Source of the DNA: Pyrocephalus nanus
Lineage: Eukaryota; Chordata; Aves; Passeriformes; Tyrannidae
Assembly: GCA_038380795.1 (NCBI GenBank)
Contig: CM076259.1
Coordinates: 75,698,200 to 75,762,199 of the forward strand
Direction of reading: 5' to 3'
Length of the DNA stretch: 64,000 bases
The translations under genes were made by a program, and so were the position numbers. The notes under the pieces are model-generated. The model was given only the letters and a program-made list of their open reading frames with translations. It ran no database searches and was not told the DNA's origin. This document shows positions 50,801 to 61,880 of the stretch, piece after piece; the first letter of the stretch is position 1; each line of letters opens with the position of its first letter.

Positions 50801-53800
50801 AATAGATCTTTTCCTACATTTGTAGCTTCTTTGAGGCCAACTTTATTAGCCTGAACCTTAATCCATAACCTTATATTTAATCTAGAGTTGTATGCATTGC
50901 CTTGTTTTAAGTCACTGATTGCCCAAATCTGATCTATAGGACATTATTCCTTAACTTTCCCACTATTACTTTAGGAAAAAAAAAAAAATCATGCCTCTAG
51001 CAGAGAACATTTAAGTTGACTTCATGACATTTAAGTTAACTTAATTTGATGCCATAAAACTAAAAGAAAGTTTGCTGCTTCAGTGAAGTTTGACCACGTA
51101 GCTCAATTTACAAGCAAGAAATTCAATCACACCTCTATTATTGCAGTAACAAATAGTACTGTCCTCAGTGTCCAATTAGTCAAGAAACAACTGGGAAACC
51201 AGTGTGAATTTAATACTGCCTGGCCTTAATGGTGCATGAGGTTCTCTTGAGTGTAGATGTGGAGAAATTGGATAAGCTCAAAAATAAGTAAATTTTCTTG
51301 GAGGTAGCTTTATATTTTTTGTTTGTGGTGCTAAACCATAACAGAAGCTACTAACTTCATTCAGAGGTTTCTGGAAAAATAGTCAACATGACTTCATTAC
51401 CTCTTAGACTGCATACTTATATACAAAATTGATTTTGTGTACATAATAATTTCATTATGAAGTCAAACTTCAAACTGCTCTTATAGCAGGCTTCTGCTAG
51501 TTAGTTCAGAGAAGTCTTTGTAGATATTTCAGTAGTATCTTTTCAGACCTAACATCTTAAGAGGGTTTGTTTTTTTTAATGTAATATACTGATTTCTTTA
51601 AAAGTACTAAAATGAGCCTTCTTCGAAGAGGGAGAAAGGTGAGGTGAGATAAGATGGAAAGGAAAACTGCAATGTATTAACAGCGCTTACATTATATAAA
51701 TACAACTGTGTTTTAGCTCTCTACACTTGGAACTGTGACATAAAAGTAGCTGCAATTCTACTTTTAAAGGTACCATGGTGCACCCACTCTGATCTGTTTA
51801 AAACCTGTCTTTCCCCACTGAGATCCAGGACCTGCACTTCCTACTGGCTACTTCACCGAATGGATTTAATCCAGCAGATGCTTCAGAAAACAGCCCTTTA
51901 ATGAAGCTGAATGAGGCCCAAGAAATGGTTTTCAAACACTGCAATCACATTTCTTCACTGTAGTCTATTTTGCTTAAAATGGGAGAAACAAAAGACAGTA
52001 TTCTAGAATAGGTGACATTTCTGCCTCTGAAGCACAGTTCCCCAGTGTCACTGGTGTCAAGTTGTCGCTGATCACCCCATTGTAAATAAAAGTCTATGAA
52101 GATTGTTTTCCTATGAAGTGTTTCCCTCTGGCCAGCAAAAGCCTCCTTCCTGGTGAATGGCTCCTGCCCTTAGTGAGTTCAAGCTGTCTACTGTGAGAAC
52201 AGATATGAGGGCAAACAGTGACTTTCGGATCACATCCTTCCCAGCACAACGCCTGTCCAAAAATTGTCTTTTTTTTTTCCCTTTTATTATTTTTTTTTTG
52301 ACAGAATGAATAAATTATCCTGGTTTATATCTATTTTATCTGGATTGTAGCAAGGCAGTTTTTTCTTACTTTCCCCCTTTGTCATCTGGTCCACCTTACA
52401 CTTCCCTGTATTAAAAGTCAACAAACTTTTAATATGTTTAGAAGATTGCTGTAGAATATAGGCATGGCAAAAAATTTTCATATGAAGTGTTAGTTGGTAA
52501 ATCTCCTTAACTGTTGAACTGGATATTTAATAGCCTCTAGTGATGCGTAGCGAAAAACAGTACAGTCTCTATATTTTAAAACAATTGTTGCACTGAGTCC
52601 CATAGTTTATATATTGTTAATATAATTTTCATGAAAGCTTTAAATGTTTTTCAGAAGAAACTGTGGTGACTCATGAATCTTTCACGAGGTGTTATGCATT
52701 TTTATGAACATATGATGTAAAATTCATCATTCTGAAATTCACAGATATCCATGAAGTGCTACACGTCTCTCTTTGGTCATGGATATTCATGACAGTACTA
52801 CTGCTGTAAGTGTTTAAATGCCCATTCATAAATATTCTAGAATGTAACCTTCTGATGCCATGTAACATTTTGCTTACATTTTATGAGTACTTCACTTGGG
52901 CATTTTCCACTCGATAATGAAAACAGAACCTTTAGGGACAGTTATTGGGGTATATATAAATTATATGTAAAACTATCACATTGCTTTAGTTTTATTCCTG
53001 GCATTTTCTATCTTTGTTATTGCTCTAAGATCAACAAATTCTTTGAAGGCATCTTGGGAATTTCAGGTTTCATTTTTATAGTCAAGGATACATAATAAGT
53101 ATAAAGCACCATGTGCAACAGAACATGAATTGAGGTTCTGGAGCGCAGTAAAGATTTCAAAAAGTTTATGTTAATGTCTGATATTTCTCATGTGAAAGTG
53201 ATGTGTTTCAGGCAGTATCTGTACAGAATCAATGGCAGGATCAAGTATCCTTTTTATACATACTCGAGTGATGGTAAATGACCTTTTGCAATGAAGAAAC
53301 AGTAAATTTAGCATTTAAAGGTTGCACCTGCATCCCCTGAAATTGTTGATAATGTTCTCATTGATTTCAGCGTTGCGGAATAAAGTCTTGCAGGCCTTTA
53401 TCAATGCATGTAATCAGCTTTGAGTAGATGACAGATCCTTTAACTCTATAATAATGTTCATTTGTACAATAGTTTCTTTGTGTATGGGCATCAAATAATG
53501 CCTTAAATTCTTCCTCAGATTAGGTTTCCATTGTAATAATGGCTTTTGATGTATAAAAAGCAGCATAGCTTTTTTTCGGTTTGCCTGCACTGGCAAACAG
53601 AATCCTGTCCCACCTAGCCCTTGATAGATGTGCTTGTGTTTCGTCCCCATCCTCATGTCCCTCATTTGAGCGCAGGACAGTCCTGTTTGCATGGTTTCCA
53701 TGTTCCACAGTGGGGAGTGGTAAAGGATGAAGCCTCTGTGGTTTTGTCTTTCCCTGGGTCTCTTTCCTTCCCTCCTTGCAACAGCCTGGCCCATAAGGCA

Positions 53801-54661
53801 GAAAAAGTCATGAACTCTGGACAGGAGTCAGGGAGAAGATTGCAGTGAATTATATTGTATTACCAAGTCTTGATGTAGTCTGAGAAATGGAGGGATTAGG
53901 GAGGGAAGAGAGACCCTCATCTTTACTGTCAACCTTTGAGATTGCACTGGCTTCTAAATTTAGTATCATCCAAAACATTTCTTAATATCTTGATATTTAC
54001 AGGTATAGGACATTCTAGAAAGGTATCAATATCCATTAACAGCTACATAATTTCACACGTAGGTGATTTTACCCAAGACATAACCAAGGATGTAAATCAC
54101 CTATTGTGAAACTTGTGATTATAGGGCACATTTAATTATCAGACTTGTATTTCTCATCTTTAAATGCGATGTATATATATTCAAAATTAGTTTAAAAAGA
54201 AGAGCGGTTTTCAACAGACATCATCACACTGCAGCTTTTGTTTTGTCTAATGGGAGCTGAAATATGTTTCCCAGATGAGACTGTTGAGTGTTTTTAAAGG
54301 TCAAAGCTACAAGAGAATTTTTAAATTAGTTATTCAGGCTTACTAAAAAGTAATACCAATGCACTGGTAGCCTTATGCATGCAATTTGTTTGCTCTTGAA
54401 TATAAAACAAATGTAATGTCAAAACCAGGGGAAAAAATCATCTGCTGTAAGTATTCTCCTTACAGCAATTTTTTTCTCAATCGTGAAGTTAAATTGAGTT
54501 CTTTTTGTTTTGTAAGGTTAGTTATTGTTAGAAGAAAGTCTCTGGAAACCTAAAGGAGTTGGAAAATGAGAAAGCATGGAAACCACAGAGGTTAATTTCA
54601 CTTGAATTTCCTTGAGATAAATCACAACTTTCACTAATTGATGTCATTATGAAATATCTTT

Positions 54662-54851
54662 AAGAAAAGAAAAGAAAAAAAAAAGAAAAAAGAAAAAAAA
54701 AAAAGAAAGAAAAAAGAAAGGGAAGGGAAGGGAAGGGAAGGGAAGGGAAGGGGAAAGAGGGGGAAGGGAAGGGAAGGGAAGGGAAGGGAAGGGGAAAGGG
54801 GGGGAAGGCGAAAGGGGGAGGAAAGGGGAAATGGAAAGGAGGGAAGGGAGT
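54662..54851. repeat. Polypurine tract with (GGGAA)n microsatellite
   Basis: 147 nt of uninterrupted purine (54662-54808), then one C (54809) and one T (54832) in purine sequence to 54850. The left third is A-rich with single G; the rest is GGGAA units with G-run variation. Such mirror-like homopurine tracts can form triplex (H-DNA) structures, and the repeated GGAA cores resemble ETS-factor sites. The Ser/Leu/Pro/Phe-rich open frame on the - strand is an artefact. Confidence 0.95.
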
Positions 54852-57800
54852 ATCTGTACCTAAAGAACCTCCAAAGGACCTCTGTGCCAGAAACCATAGT
54901 CACTTTATGTGAATTCCTATATTCTTCTTACCATCAGCCTTATCAGGGCTGGGAATTTAAAGAATGTGCAATGAAGTTAGGTAGCCAAAATCCACACAGG
55001 GTGTAGATAAATGTACATCTTTTCAGTAAATGCTTCTTAATGCTGAAGAGCTCTGTTCAGGTTTCTCTCAGTTAGGAGCAAGACTGCATGTCCAGCATAT
55101 CAGATGCACCATAGTATGGCATTCAGGTCTCAAGTTCTGCTAAAAAAGGAAAGATATGCAGAATATATGGTAATTATATGAAATTGTCTGTTTGTCTCTT
55201 TGGTCTTAAATCTCATGCATGTATTTTTGGGTTTGGGAATCAGACAACAAGCTGTTTCTACCTTTGTGTGTTGTCCTACAGTCAGATGTTGCTTTTTCTT
55301 AAATTACAGATGGAAAAGAAAATACAAGGGAACTTATCAGATTGGGAATGTTCATAGAATATACACTCAAACGTAATACAACTTTATGTCTCTAAAAATT
55401 GCCTCTAGTTGTTTCTGCATATATTTTGTTGAAGGCAATTACTGCATCATGTCATGCTGCAATATTATCCACAGTCTTGATCCAATCCAGTATGTCCAAC
55501 TTGACTTATGGTGACAACTAGTCTTCACTTTGGAATTAGGCTAGCTCCCAGGTTGAATTGCACTATAACACTAGTTTACCTATGTAAAAATAGAGTGAAA
55601 ATGTCACCTTGCAGTTGACAAGATAGTGTGACAGCTAAGAAGACCCCATTTTTAATCTGAGCTGTACCAACCATTCAGTAAGAGACTCTAGCAATTCTGT
55701 CCTTTCACTTTGTAACTGTGTTGTCTTATCATAGATGAAACATTTTAAAACAATTCACATTTGTTTGCAGAGACTGTTACTATCTATCTTGCATCCTAAA
55801 TTTACAAATATTGTTTAAAAATGAAAAGTGATCCATGGACTGGATACTCTCCATTTAAGCCTATATAGAGCATGTAATGGTTTGAAATAGCACTCTTCAT
55901 CTTTTCAGTATCTCAGTGAGCCTTAGACCTTATTTACTTTCCAACTGCCTCACAGAAGTGCATGGGCTTCCTTAGACTCTCTGGCTAATACAGGAAATCT
56001 GATTAAAAACATGCTTGTAACATAAGACATATTCAGGACATATACTGTCATAAAAATGAATCATCACTTAAAATGAGGAAAAATTATTTCCAGCATTAAC
56101 ACTGCTCATGACAGCCTATTTTGGCAGCAAAAAAATTTCGCAAGATATATACTTTAAAACACTGCACAACTCTGTTTTATATAGATCCTCCTCTCCCACC
56201 TAGTACTTGAGTGCCTTCCAGGAACACATTAAGTAATATGACTAAAGTATGTCTCATCTTCATTCTTTTACCTTGAGCTGAAATGTTACTTTATTTTTCA
56301 AAAACTACTTGCAAGTTGATGAAATATCATTTTTGCAAAGAACATAAAATTTTTACATCACTTGGAAGACCATAGAAAAATTCAACCTCTGCAGAAGTAC
56401 ATACAGTTTCTCCTGACATAACTGAACAAGTAGCCAGCTGTGTCCGGACAGTTTTTATACATAAGCACTGCAAAGCAGACTCCTTTCTTGATATATGGAA
56501 GTTTTGCAGACTAAAAAAGTGTGCAATCATTCACAGTAGCATTAATTTTTCTGGATATGAGTTGATTGAGAATTTCACTAATTAATACAACATGGGAGAT
56601 CTCTGTCTGGAACTAAAAAGGTGTCCAATTCTGTAGTTGTTGATTTATTATTCTGATCCTGCACAGGGTTACTGATGCAGATAGCTCTCTTAAACTAACT
56701 GTCTTTTGTATCAGAGTGTACGGAAGGTCTAACTTTTTAATGGCATAATTTACCTTAAGCAGCAGCTCTCAAAGACCTGTAAGAAGACTAAAAATTAAAT
56801 AAATGTACTGCTATTTAGAAGACATTAACTTTCCTACAGAATTAATATGTATGGTGTCACATTTGGAATAGCATGAAATTTAAGCTTGTAGAGTTACTGA
56901 TAATGTTTGTACCACAGTATAAATAAAGATTGTGACCAGCATGGACCACATGGTGCTAGATGCTGCACAAGCAGAGCATAATTGTCTACCTGTCTTGGTT
57001 GGCTTCCAACAAGCTAACTGGGAAATTAATAAATAATATCCCTAAACAAAGAAAGAGTGGGCTGACAATCTCAGACAAGAAATGTCAGCAAACTCAGTTA
57101 GGCTTTGCTGTGACTGACTTATGCAATGGCATGATCTTTTAAGATAAGTAGTGGGATTCACAGTATGGCTAGGGATTGTGAGGAGCCATCTTGTGAATTG
57201 CTTATAGCATCCTCCCAGCATATACAGCCTTTTTGGGAGAGAAGACAAGGGGCCCTGATTCACTGTTTTCGTGACTGTCTTTCCCACTTGTCATTCAATT
57301 GCACTTCTGTGAAATCCCAGCTCCAAACTTAAATCAAAGTTTTATTAAAGCCCCAGGTTCTCTGCCATCTTTTTGCCTTCCAGACTGTGTGACTAGAGAG
57401 CTACATGTATTCAGCAGTGCAGCGTGTGTTATTTCTAGAAGACGAAATGCTGGATGCGTGAAGTAGTAATCAGAGTGATCCAGATGTCAAAGATACCACC
57501 ACATCAGGCTTAGCAGTGAAAAACAGCTTTGTTTCGCTTTTCCCTTACACAGAAGACTGAAGGTTGTAGATGTCAGATTATTCGATTTGGCAACAAAATT
57601 TTGATGGGGGGGGGGTGTTTCTTTAATTTTTTTTTTGTTCTGTTTTTATTCTTTTCCTACATAAACTATTTAGCAAAAGCGTCTCCTTTTCCAGATGGAA
57701 TTTATTCCTTATGAAGAGCCATGGTTTTAATGACAGTTTAGACATTCATATATTTATTAGACTGTATTTTCCCTTTAATAAGTGCTTTGATGTAGCTGGT

Positions 57801-58939
57801 ATGTTCTTAATGTTCTGTGTATATATTTTCATAATAACCCCTTTCCAGTTATCTGAGAAACCAAAGACTGCAACTCTGCACAACTTCTGCCAAAAATAGC
57901 AGTTTCTTTTCTTACTGAGTCCTGGTAGACTGGCAGTGTTTGGTGGATTCTGCTTTTAGCAGATCACAGTTGCAAATCCTCAAATTTAATGTGACCTTTT
58001 TTCTTATGTAGTCTTAAATTCCATCCTGTCTTTATCATGTAATGGTTCTGCAGTAGGGCACTATGCTAAAAGACTATTCGCATTGTATCATTAGCCAAGA
58101 CTGTAAGGAGTCATCACATCCCTGCAGTTAGCACACACAGATGTGTCTATGGGCAATGACCACAATTTCTGTGGCCTGCACCATTTACAGGGCACAGAAG
58201 TTATAGAGCTCTTTTCCAAAGGTGGCTTGAGGTTGAGAACAGACCCTATAGGAAGATGGGATCTTCTGAAAAGCAGGAGACACTATGCCCACTTTGGTCC
58301 GCAGTGTTTAAAGAACTGTTGTATACACTCAGTGATTTTTTTAAGGAAAACCTAAGTGCCAAGAATCTGAACAGAAGAGATGGTTACGCATTTCCAGTGT
58401 ATCCCATGGGCTTGGTTTCCAAGAAGAATAATTTCCACCAGGCAAAATTTAAAAGTAGATTTTGGTTTGGGCCTGGGTAGATAAAAGGCACAGAAACAGA
58501 AGCCTGAAATGCTTTCAAAAAAACTTAAAGGTCTGCTCTTCCGAAATAAACAACTAGCACAAACTGAAGTTAGTAGACTGGTTGTGATATGATTGGGTGG
58601 AGCGTTTAAGCACTGTTTTTCAGGAGAGTAAAAAATTATTGAAAATACTAACATTTTCTTAGCATTACCTAGACATGTAACACTTTTAAGAAGAATTCTT
58701 CTCATTTCCTTTCGGGTCTCTTTCAAATTCTCTTCAAAAATATTTGCAAATAAATATTCAGATTTATTTCTGTGGTTTTCTTCTACATTGTAAAAAATTT
58801 AATCAAAGCAGAACTTCTAAAATCATTAAAATTTCAGTTAAATCACCATATTAATGACTTTACTTTTAGCTTAGAATATTTGTATACTGGCTATGGAGGA
58901 TGCAGTCAGAAAACCTTTCGTACCTTACTGTTAAAGCTG
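54852..58939. other. Intronic stretch before the GPC6 exon
   Basis: Unique-looking AT-rich sequence with a ten-G run at 57606-57615. Around 56950 the sequence GGTGCTAGATGCTGCACAA recalls an old amniote repeat motif, but too weakly to call. No second exon was recognised. Confidence 0.5.
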
Positions 58940-58969
58940 TTAACACCTGCTTTTTTTTTTTCCCTGCAG
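58940..58969 (+). promoter_or_regulatory. 3' splice site of the GPC6 exon (branch point, polypyrimidine tract, CAG)
   Basis: A T-rich run from 58950 is followed by CCCTGCAG, with the AG at 58968-58969. A plausible branch point lies in GTTAAC, with its A near 58943, about 27 nt upstream of the exon. The acceptor is chosen because the glypican homology begins exactly there and the leading G of the split Glu codon comes from the previous exon. Confidence 0.9.
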
Positions 58970-59361
58970 AGTTTTTCCGAGAACTTCTGGAGAATGCAGA
59001 AAGATCCTTAAATGACATGTTTGTCCGGACATATGGCATGCTATACATGCAGAACTCTGAGGTGTTCCAGGACCTCTTCACAGAGCTGAAGCGATATTAC
59101 ACAGGAGGCAATGTGAACTTGGAGGAAATGCTGAATGATTTCTGGGCTCGGCTGCTGGAGCGGATGTTCCAGCTCATAAACCCCCAGTACCACTTCAGTG
59201 AAGACTACCTGGAGTGTGTCAGCAAGTACACAGACCAGCTGAAGCCATTTGGAGATGTACCCAGGAAGCTGAAGGTTCAAGTGACTAGAGCGTTCATTGC
59301 CGCACGGACCTTTGTTCAGGGGCTGACAGTAGGCAGAGAGGTTGCGAACAGAGTATCCAAG
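58970..59361 (+). CDS. GPC6: Internal coding exon of glypican-6 (probably exon 3)
   Basis: GPC6 is a GPI-anchored heparan-sulphate proteoglycan of the cell surface that modulates growth-factor signalling such as Hedgehog and Wnt; human loss-of-function causes omodysplasia 1 (established knowledge). The exon is 392 bp: two bases completing a Glu codon (upstream intron phase 1), then 130 full codons ending in AAG (downstream intron phase 0), with no stop. It covers part of the helical N-lobe. Visible family signatures are [10 protein letters not shown] (exon residues 57-66), the single conserved Cys in YLECVSK (residue 82), [11 protein letters not shown] and [13 protein letters not shown] near the end. 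The [15 protein letters not shown] and RYYTGGN stretches fit GPC6; GPC4 differs there and GPC1 differs much more. The signal peptide, glycosaminoglycan attachment sites, convertase site and GPI signal lie in other exons outside the window. No frameshift or damage is visible, so the exon looks functional. Paralogue choice is by recall, not by alignment. Confidence 0.95.
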
Positions 59362-59367
59362 GTAATC
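59359..59367 (+). promoter_or_regulatory. 5' splice site of the GPC6 exon
   Basis: AAG|GTAATC fits the vertebrate donor consensus. Glypican homology stops here: the open frame carries on only three codons into the intron before a TAA. The junction falls between codons (phase 0). Confidence 0.92.
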
Positions 59368-61340
59368 TAAAATCAGGGGGGTTTTTTTAAGCTTGAATTT
59401 GTTCTAAACTTCCCAGACAATTGAAATCTGGTTGTGTGCTTTTTTTTTTTTCTTTTTCAATATGAGGCAGTATGTTTGGTTGGTTTTTATGTCCACCGAT
59501 ACACCCATCCCAAGTTTATAAATAGAAGCAACAGTTGTTTTTAATTCCTTTTGGGGATATTAATGCAATACTGACTGTCTCAAAAGCATTTCTTTGTGCT
59601 TAGGACACAATGAAATACAAATATAGATCAATGTTTTAGCATGGTAGTGATTGTCATTTGTAATTCAAAACTGGCTACATATGTAAAAGATGAGGATTAT
59701 GATCAGAATTTAAATGTTTCAAGCAAATTTATGTTGCTGTTCATTAGGACAGTACAGCCCTCACAGCATTCATTCCTCATGCAGCTGGGTGATGGATTTT
59801 GTTAGAAATGTCTAGTCATGTTTCTGATGAGAAAATAGACAAATAGTGACACCTCTGGAGCTTGAGCTTTCCCAGAGGATGGTTTGACTCACATTTATTT
59901 TAGTTTCAATTATTTATCTATGCAAATATTTGTGACGATTTTAATCCTTGAAGGCTTCACATAATTAAAGCTATGTAAGAAGAAAACACACACAAAAATA
60001 ACCCATCTGGGTACCACAAATATGCCTGAATTACTTTTTCTTGTACAGTATTTCAAATTCAAGTGTATTTTTCTTAAATACAATTCCAACTACATACTTA
60101 CTCTGTAATCTTGCCATTTCACACTCCTGATAGTGTATTTGGACCTTGAATTCTGAAATGATCTAGTGAGATCCACTGTGACATGCTCAAACACTCACTT
60201 TTGAACAATGAATGATTTTGGTGGTTGGCCCATCCAATATTTTACCTCAAGCAGACTGTCTCATTTGCTTCATTTAAGTCAGAGCCAGAAGGTAAGGTAG
60301 AGACAATATATTGTGCGGTAGACTGCAGTTCAAGCACTCAAGAAGATGAGGCTTTCTACACTTTTCTTAACCTGTATTATGTGATATTTTGCAATTACAA
60401 ATTGAGAAGCCGTGGAGCCAGAGAAAGGCTCCATGTTATGAAGGGAGAGTCTGATTTTATGCCTCAGAGACTGCACTGAAGAAAAAAAAGTCATTTTGCA
60501 CTTAAAATTTGATGAGGGAAATGTGTGATCCTGGTTAGTCAGCTAGAACCAAAGTCTCTTTCTCCCAGGTGAATTCCTGGGCTGCGATGTTGTCTTCCTT
60601 TGTTTTTTGGCACTGCCAGTTCTTGCCGTCCTTTCTGAATAGCGGCAGAACATCAGCATGAAATCCCAGACTGCCTAGTCTGGCTGGGGGCAGATACAGC
60701 TTTTTAGCCTCCAAGGGTTCAGAATCTGCAGCCCCAAATTTCCTCTAAAGAGCGATGATGTCCCCATGGGTCACATTTAAGTGAAAGTGCTGAACTCTGA
60801 TGTCACTGTTGTCAACAGGCACTGAGTCTCGCTGCATTAACTGCATCAGATTGTAGTGAGTAATTCATGTAATATATGTACAATTTGAGAATCTGTCACA
60901 GACTAAGGTCTGAACATTGTGCTGAGATGTCACTTTCCCTGTGTATGTACATGACTGTACAGAATGTGCGGATGCCTACTCTCTCAGACATCCAAGAAAT
61001 GTTTTTATCTCGGTCTCTGGGTTTTGGCTACATAAGCTCTTTCAAGAACAGGATTTATCGCAAGATCACTAAGTGATCCTATGATCCTATAATGAGAACT
61101 ACTAGCTCTGCAATCATAATGTGGGCTTTTTTAGTGTCACTTGAAGATGATAACAATAGCTCAATAACACTTCTGGTTTTTTTCTTTTAACATGAAAGCA
61201 AGACTTGAAATAATCTTTAAAAGGGCTCAGTAGTTCGGTGCAGGATGCACATAGAGACACTGTTACACTGCATCTAAATTCTGTATTCAGTTTTTGGCCC
61301 TTCCTGTAAAAGAAAGACATTCACAAACTGAAGTGAGTTC
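59368..61340. other. First 2 kb of the downstream intron
   Basis: No recognisable repeat except TGATCCTATGATCCTAT at 61074-61090. A strong donor-like AAG|GTAAGG occurs at 60289-60297. Some balanced-composition sequence at 60540-60830 is without repeat signature. Confidence 0.5.
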
Positions 61341-61528
61341 AGTGAAGGTGACCAGCATGATCTAGACTGGATTATTTGTCCTGCGAGGAGAGGCTGCAGG
61401 ACTGGGGCTTATTCGTCCTGCAGAAGACAGTGCTTTGAGGGCACTTAGCAGTAGCTCCTGAACTGGTAGGGAGGTCATTAAAGAAATGCCGCAAAGTTCT
61501 TCACAGCGGGGCATGGTGTGATAGGATG
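61341..61528 (+). mobile_element. CR1 LINE internal fragment (opposed pair, left member)
   Basis: AGTGAAGGTGACCAGCATGA, GAGGAGAGGCTGCAGGACT, GGGGCTTATTCGTCCTGC and GTGTGATAGGATGGG follow the end of CR1 ORF2 on the + strand. It stops without the 3' UTR and meets the oppositely oriented fragment. Diverged; no open frame is preserved. Confidence 0.75.
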
Positions 61529-61880
61529 GGCATGAATTGAAGCATTTCCCCTTGTCCTGTCATAGCAAGCCCTAGTAAAAATCCCATCCCCATCTTTCTT
61601 ATGTCTCCTTTAAGTACTGGAAGGCTGCTAATGAAGTCTGCCCAGAGCTTCTCTTTTCCCAGCTGAAGGACCCCTAATCTCTGAGCCTCTCTTCATAGGA
61701 GAGGTACTTCAGCCCTCTGACCATCTTTATGGCCCTCCTCTGGACTCAGTACAACAGGTCTATATCTTTCCTATGCTGGGGATTCCAGTGATGGATGAAG
61801 TAGTCCAGATGGGATCTCATGAGAGCAGAATGCAGGGGCAGAATCACCTCCCTTGACCTGCTAGTCATGTTTCTTTAGGA
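61529..61880 (-). mobile_element. CR1 LINE internal fragment (opposed pair, right member)
   Basis: Read on the - strand it runs from GGTCAAGGGAGGTGATTCTG through GTCCAGAGGAGGGCCATAAAG to ATGACAGGACAAGGGG. It covers the C-terminal part of ORF2 and stops at about the same consensus position as its left neighbour, also without a 3' UTR. About 350 bp. Non-functional. Confidence 0.88.

Larger units (their letters stand above)
40400..54661. other. Intronic stretch of 14 kb, few recognisable features
   Basis: Contains a 21-T run at 42548-42568, the 43.4-43.6 kb inverted repeat, a 16-T run at 45438-45453 and an AAAC repeat at 47740-47762. The block at 51810-52010 has balanced composition and could be conserved. 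No dispersed repeat or exon was recognised. Confidence 0.5.
1..58969 (+). other. GPC6: Upstream GPC6 intron (partial, probably intron 2)
   Basis: No other exon of GPC6 or of another gene was recognised in these 59 kb, which fits the very long early introns known for vertebrate GPC6. Open frames here are mostly under 110 codons; the longer ones lie in simple sequence or repeats or have random-looking composition. The assignment as one intron is inference from the single exon at its right edge; the preceding exon lies outside the window. Confidence 0.8.

Noticed and set aside
54634..54903. Ser/Leu/Pro/Phe-rich open frame on the - strand
   Set aside because: Translation of the GGGAA microsatellite.
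56945..57000. GGTGCTAGATGCTGCACAA, reminiscent of an ancient amniote repeat
   Set aside because: Similarity is from memory and covers too few bases to assign a family.
58900..59370. 156-codon frame beginning at an upstream ATG
   Set aside because: The part before 58970 is intron including the polypyrimidine tract; the part after 59361 is intron. Only the exon is coding.
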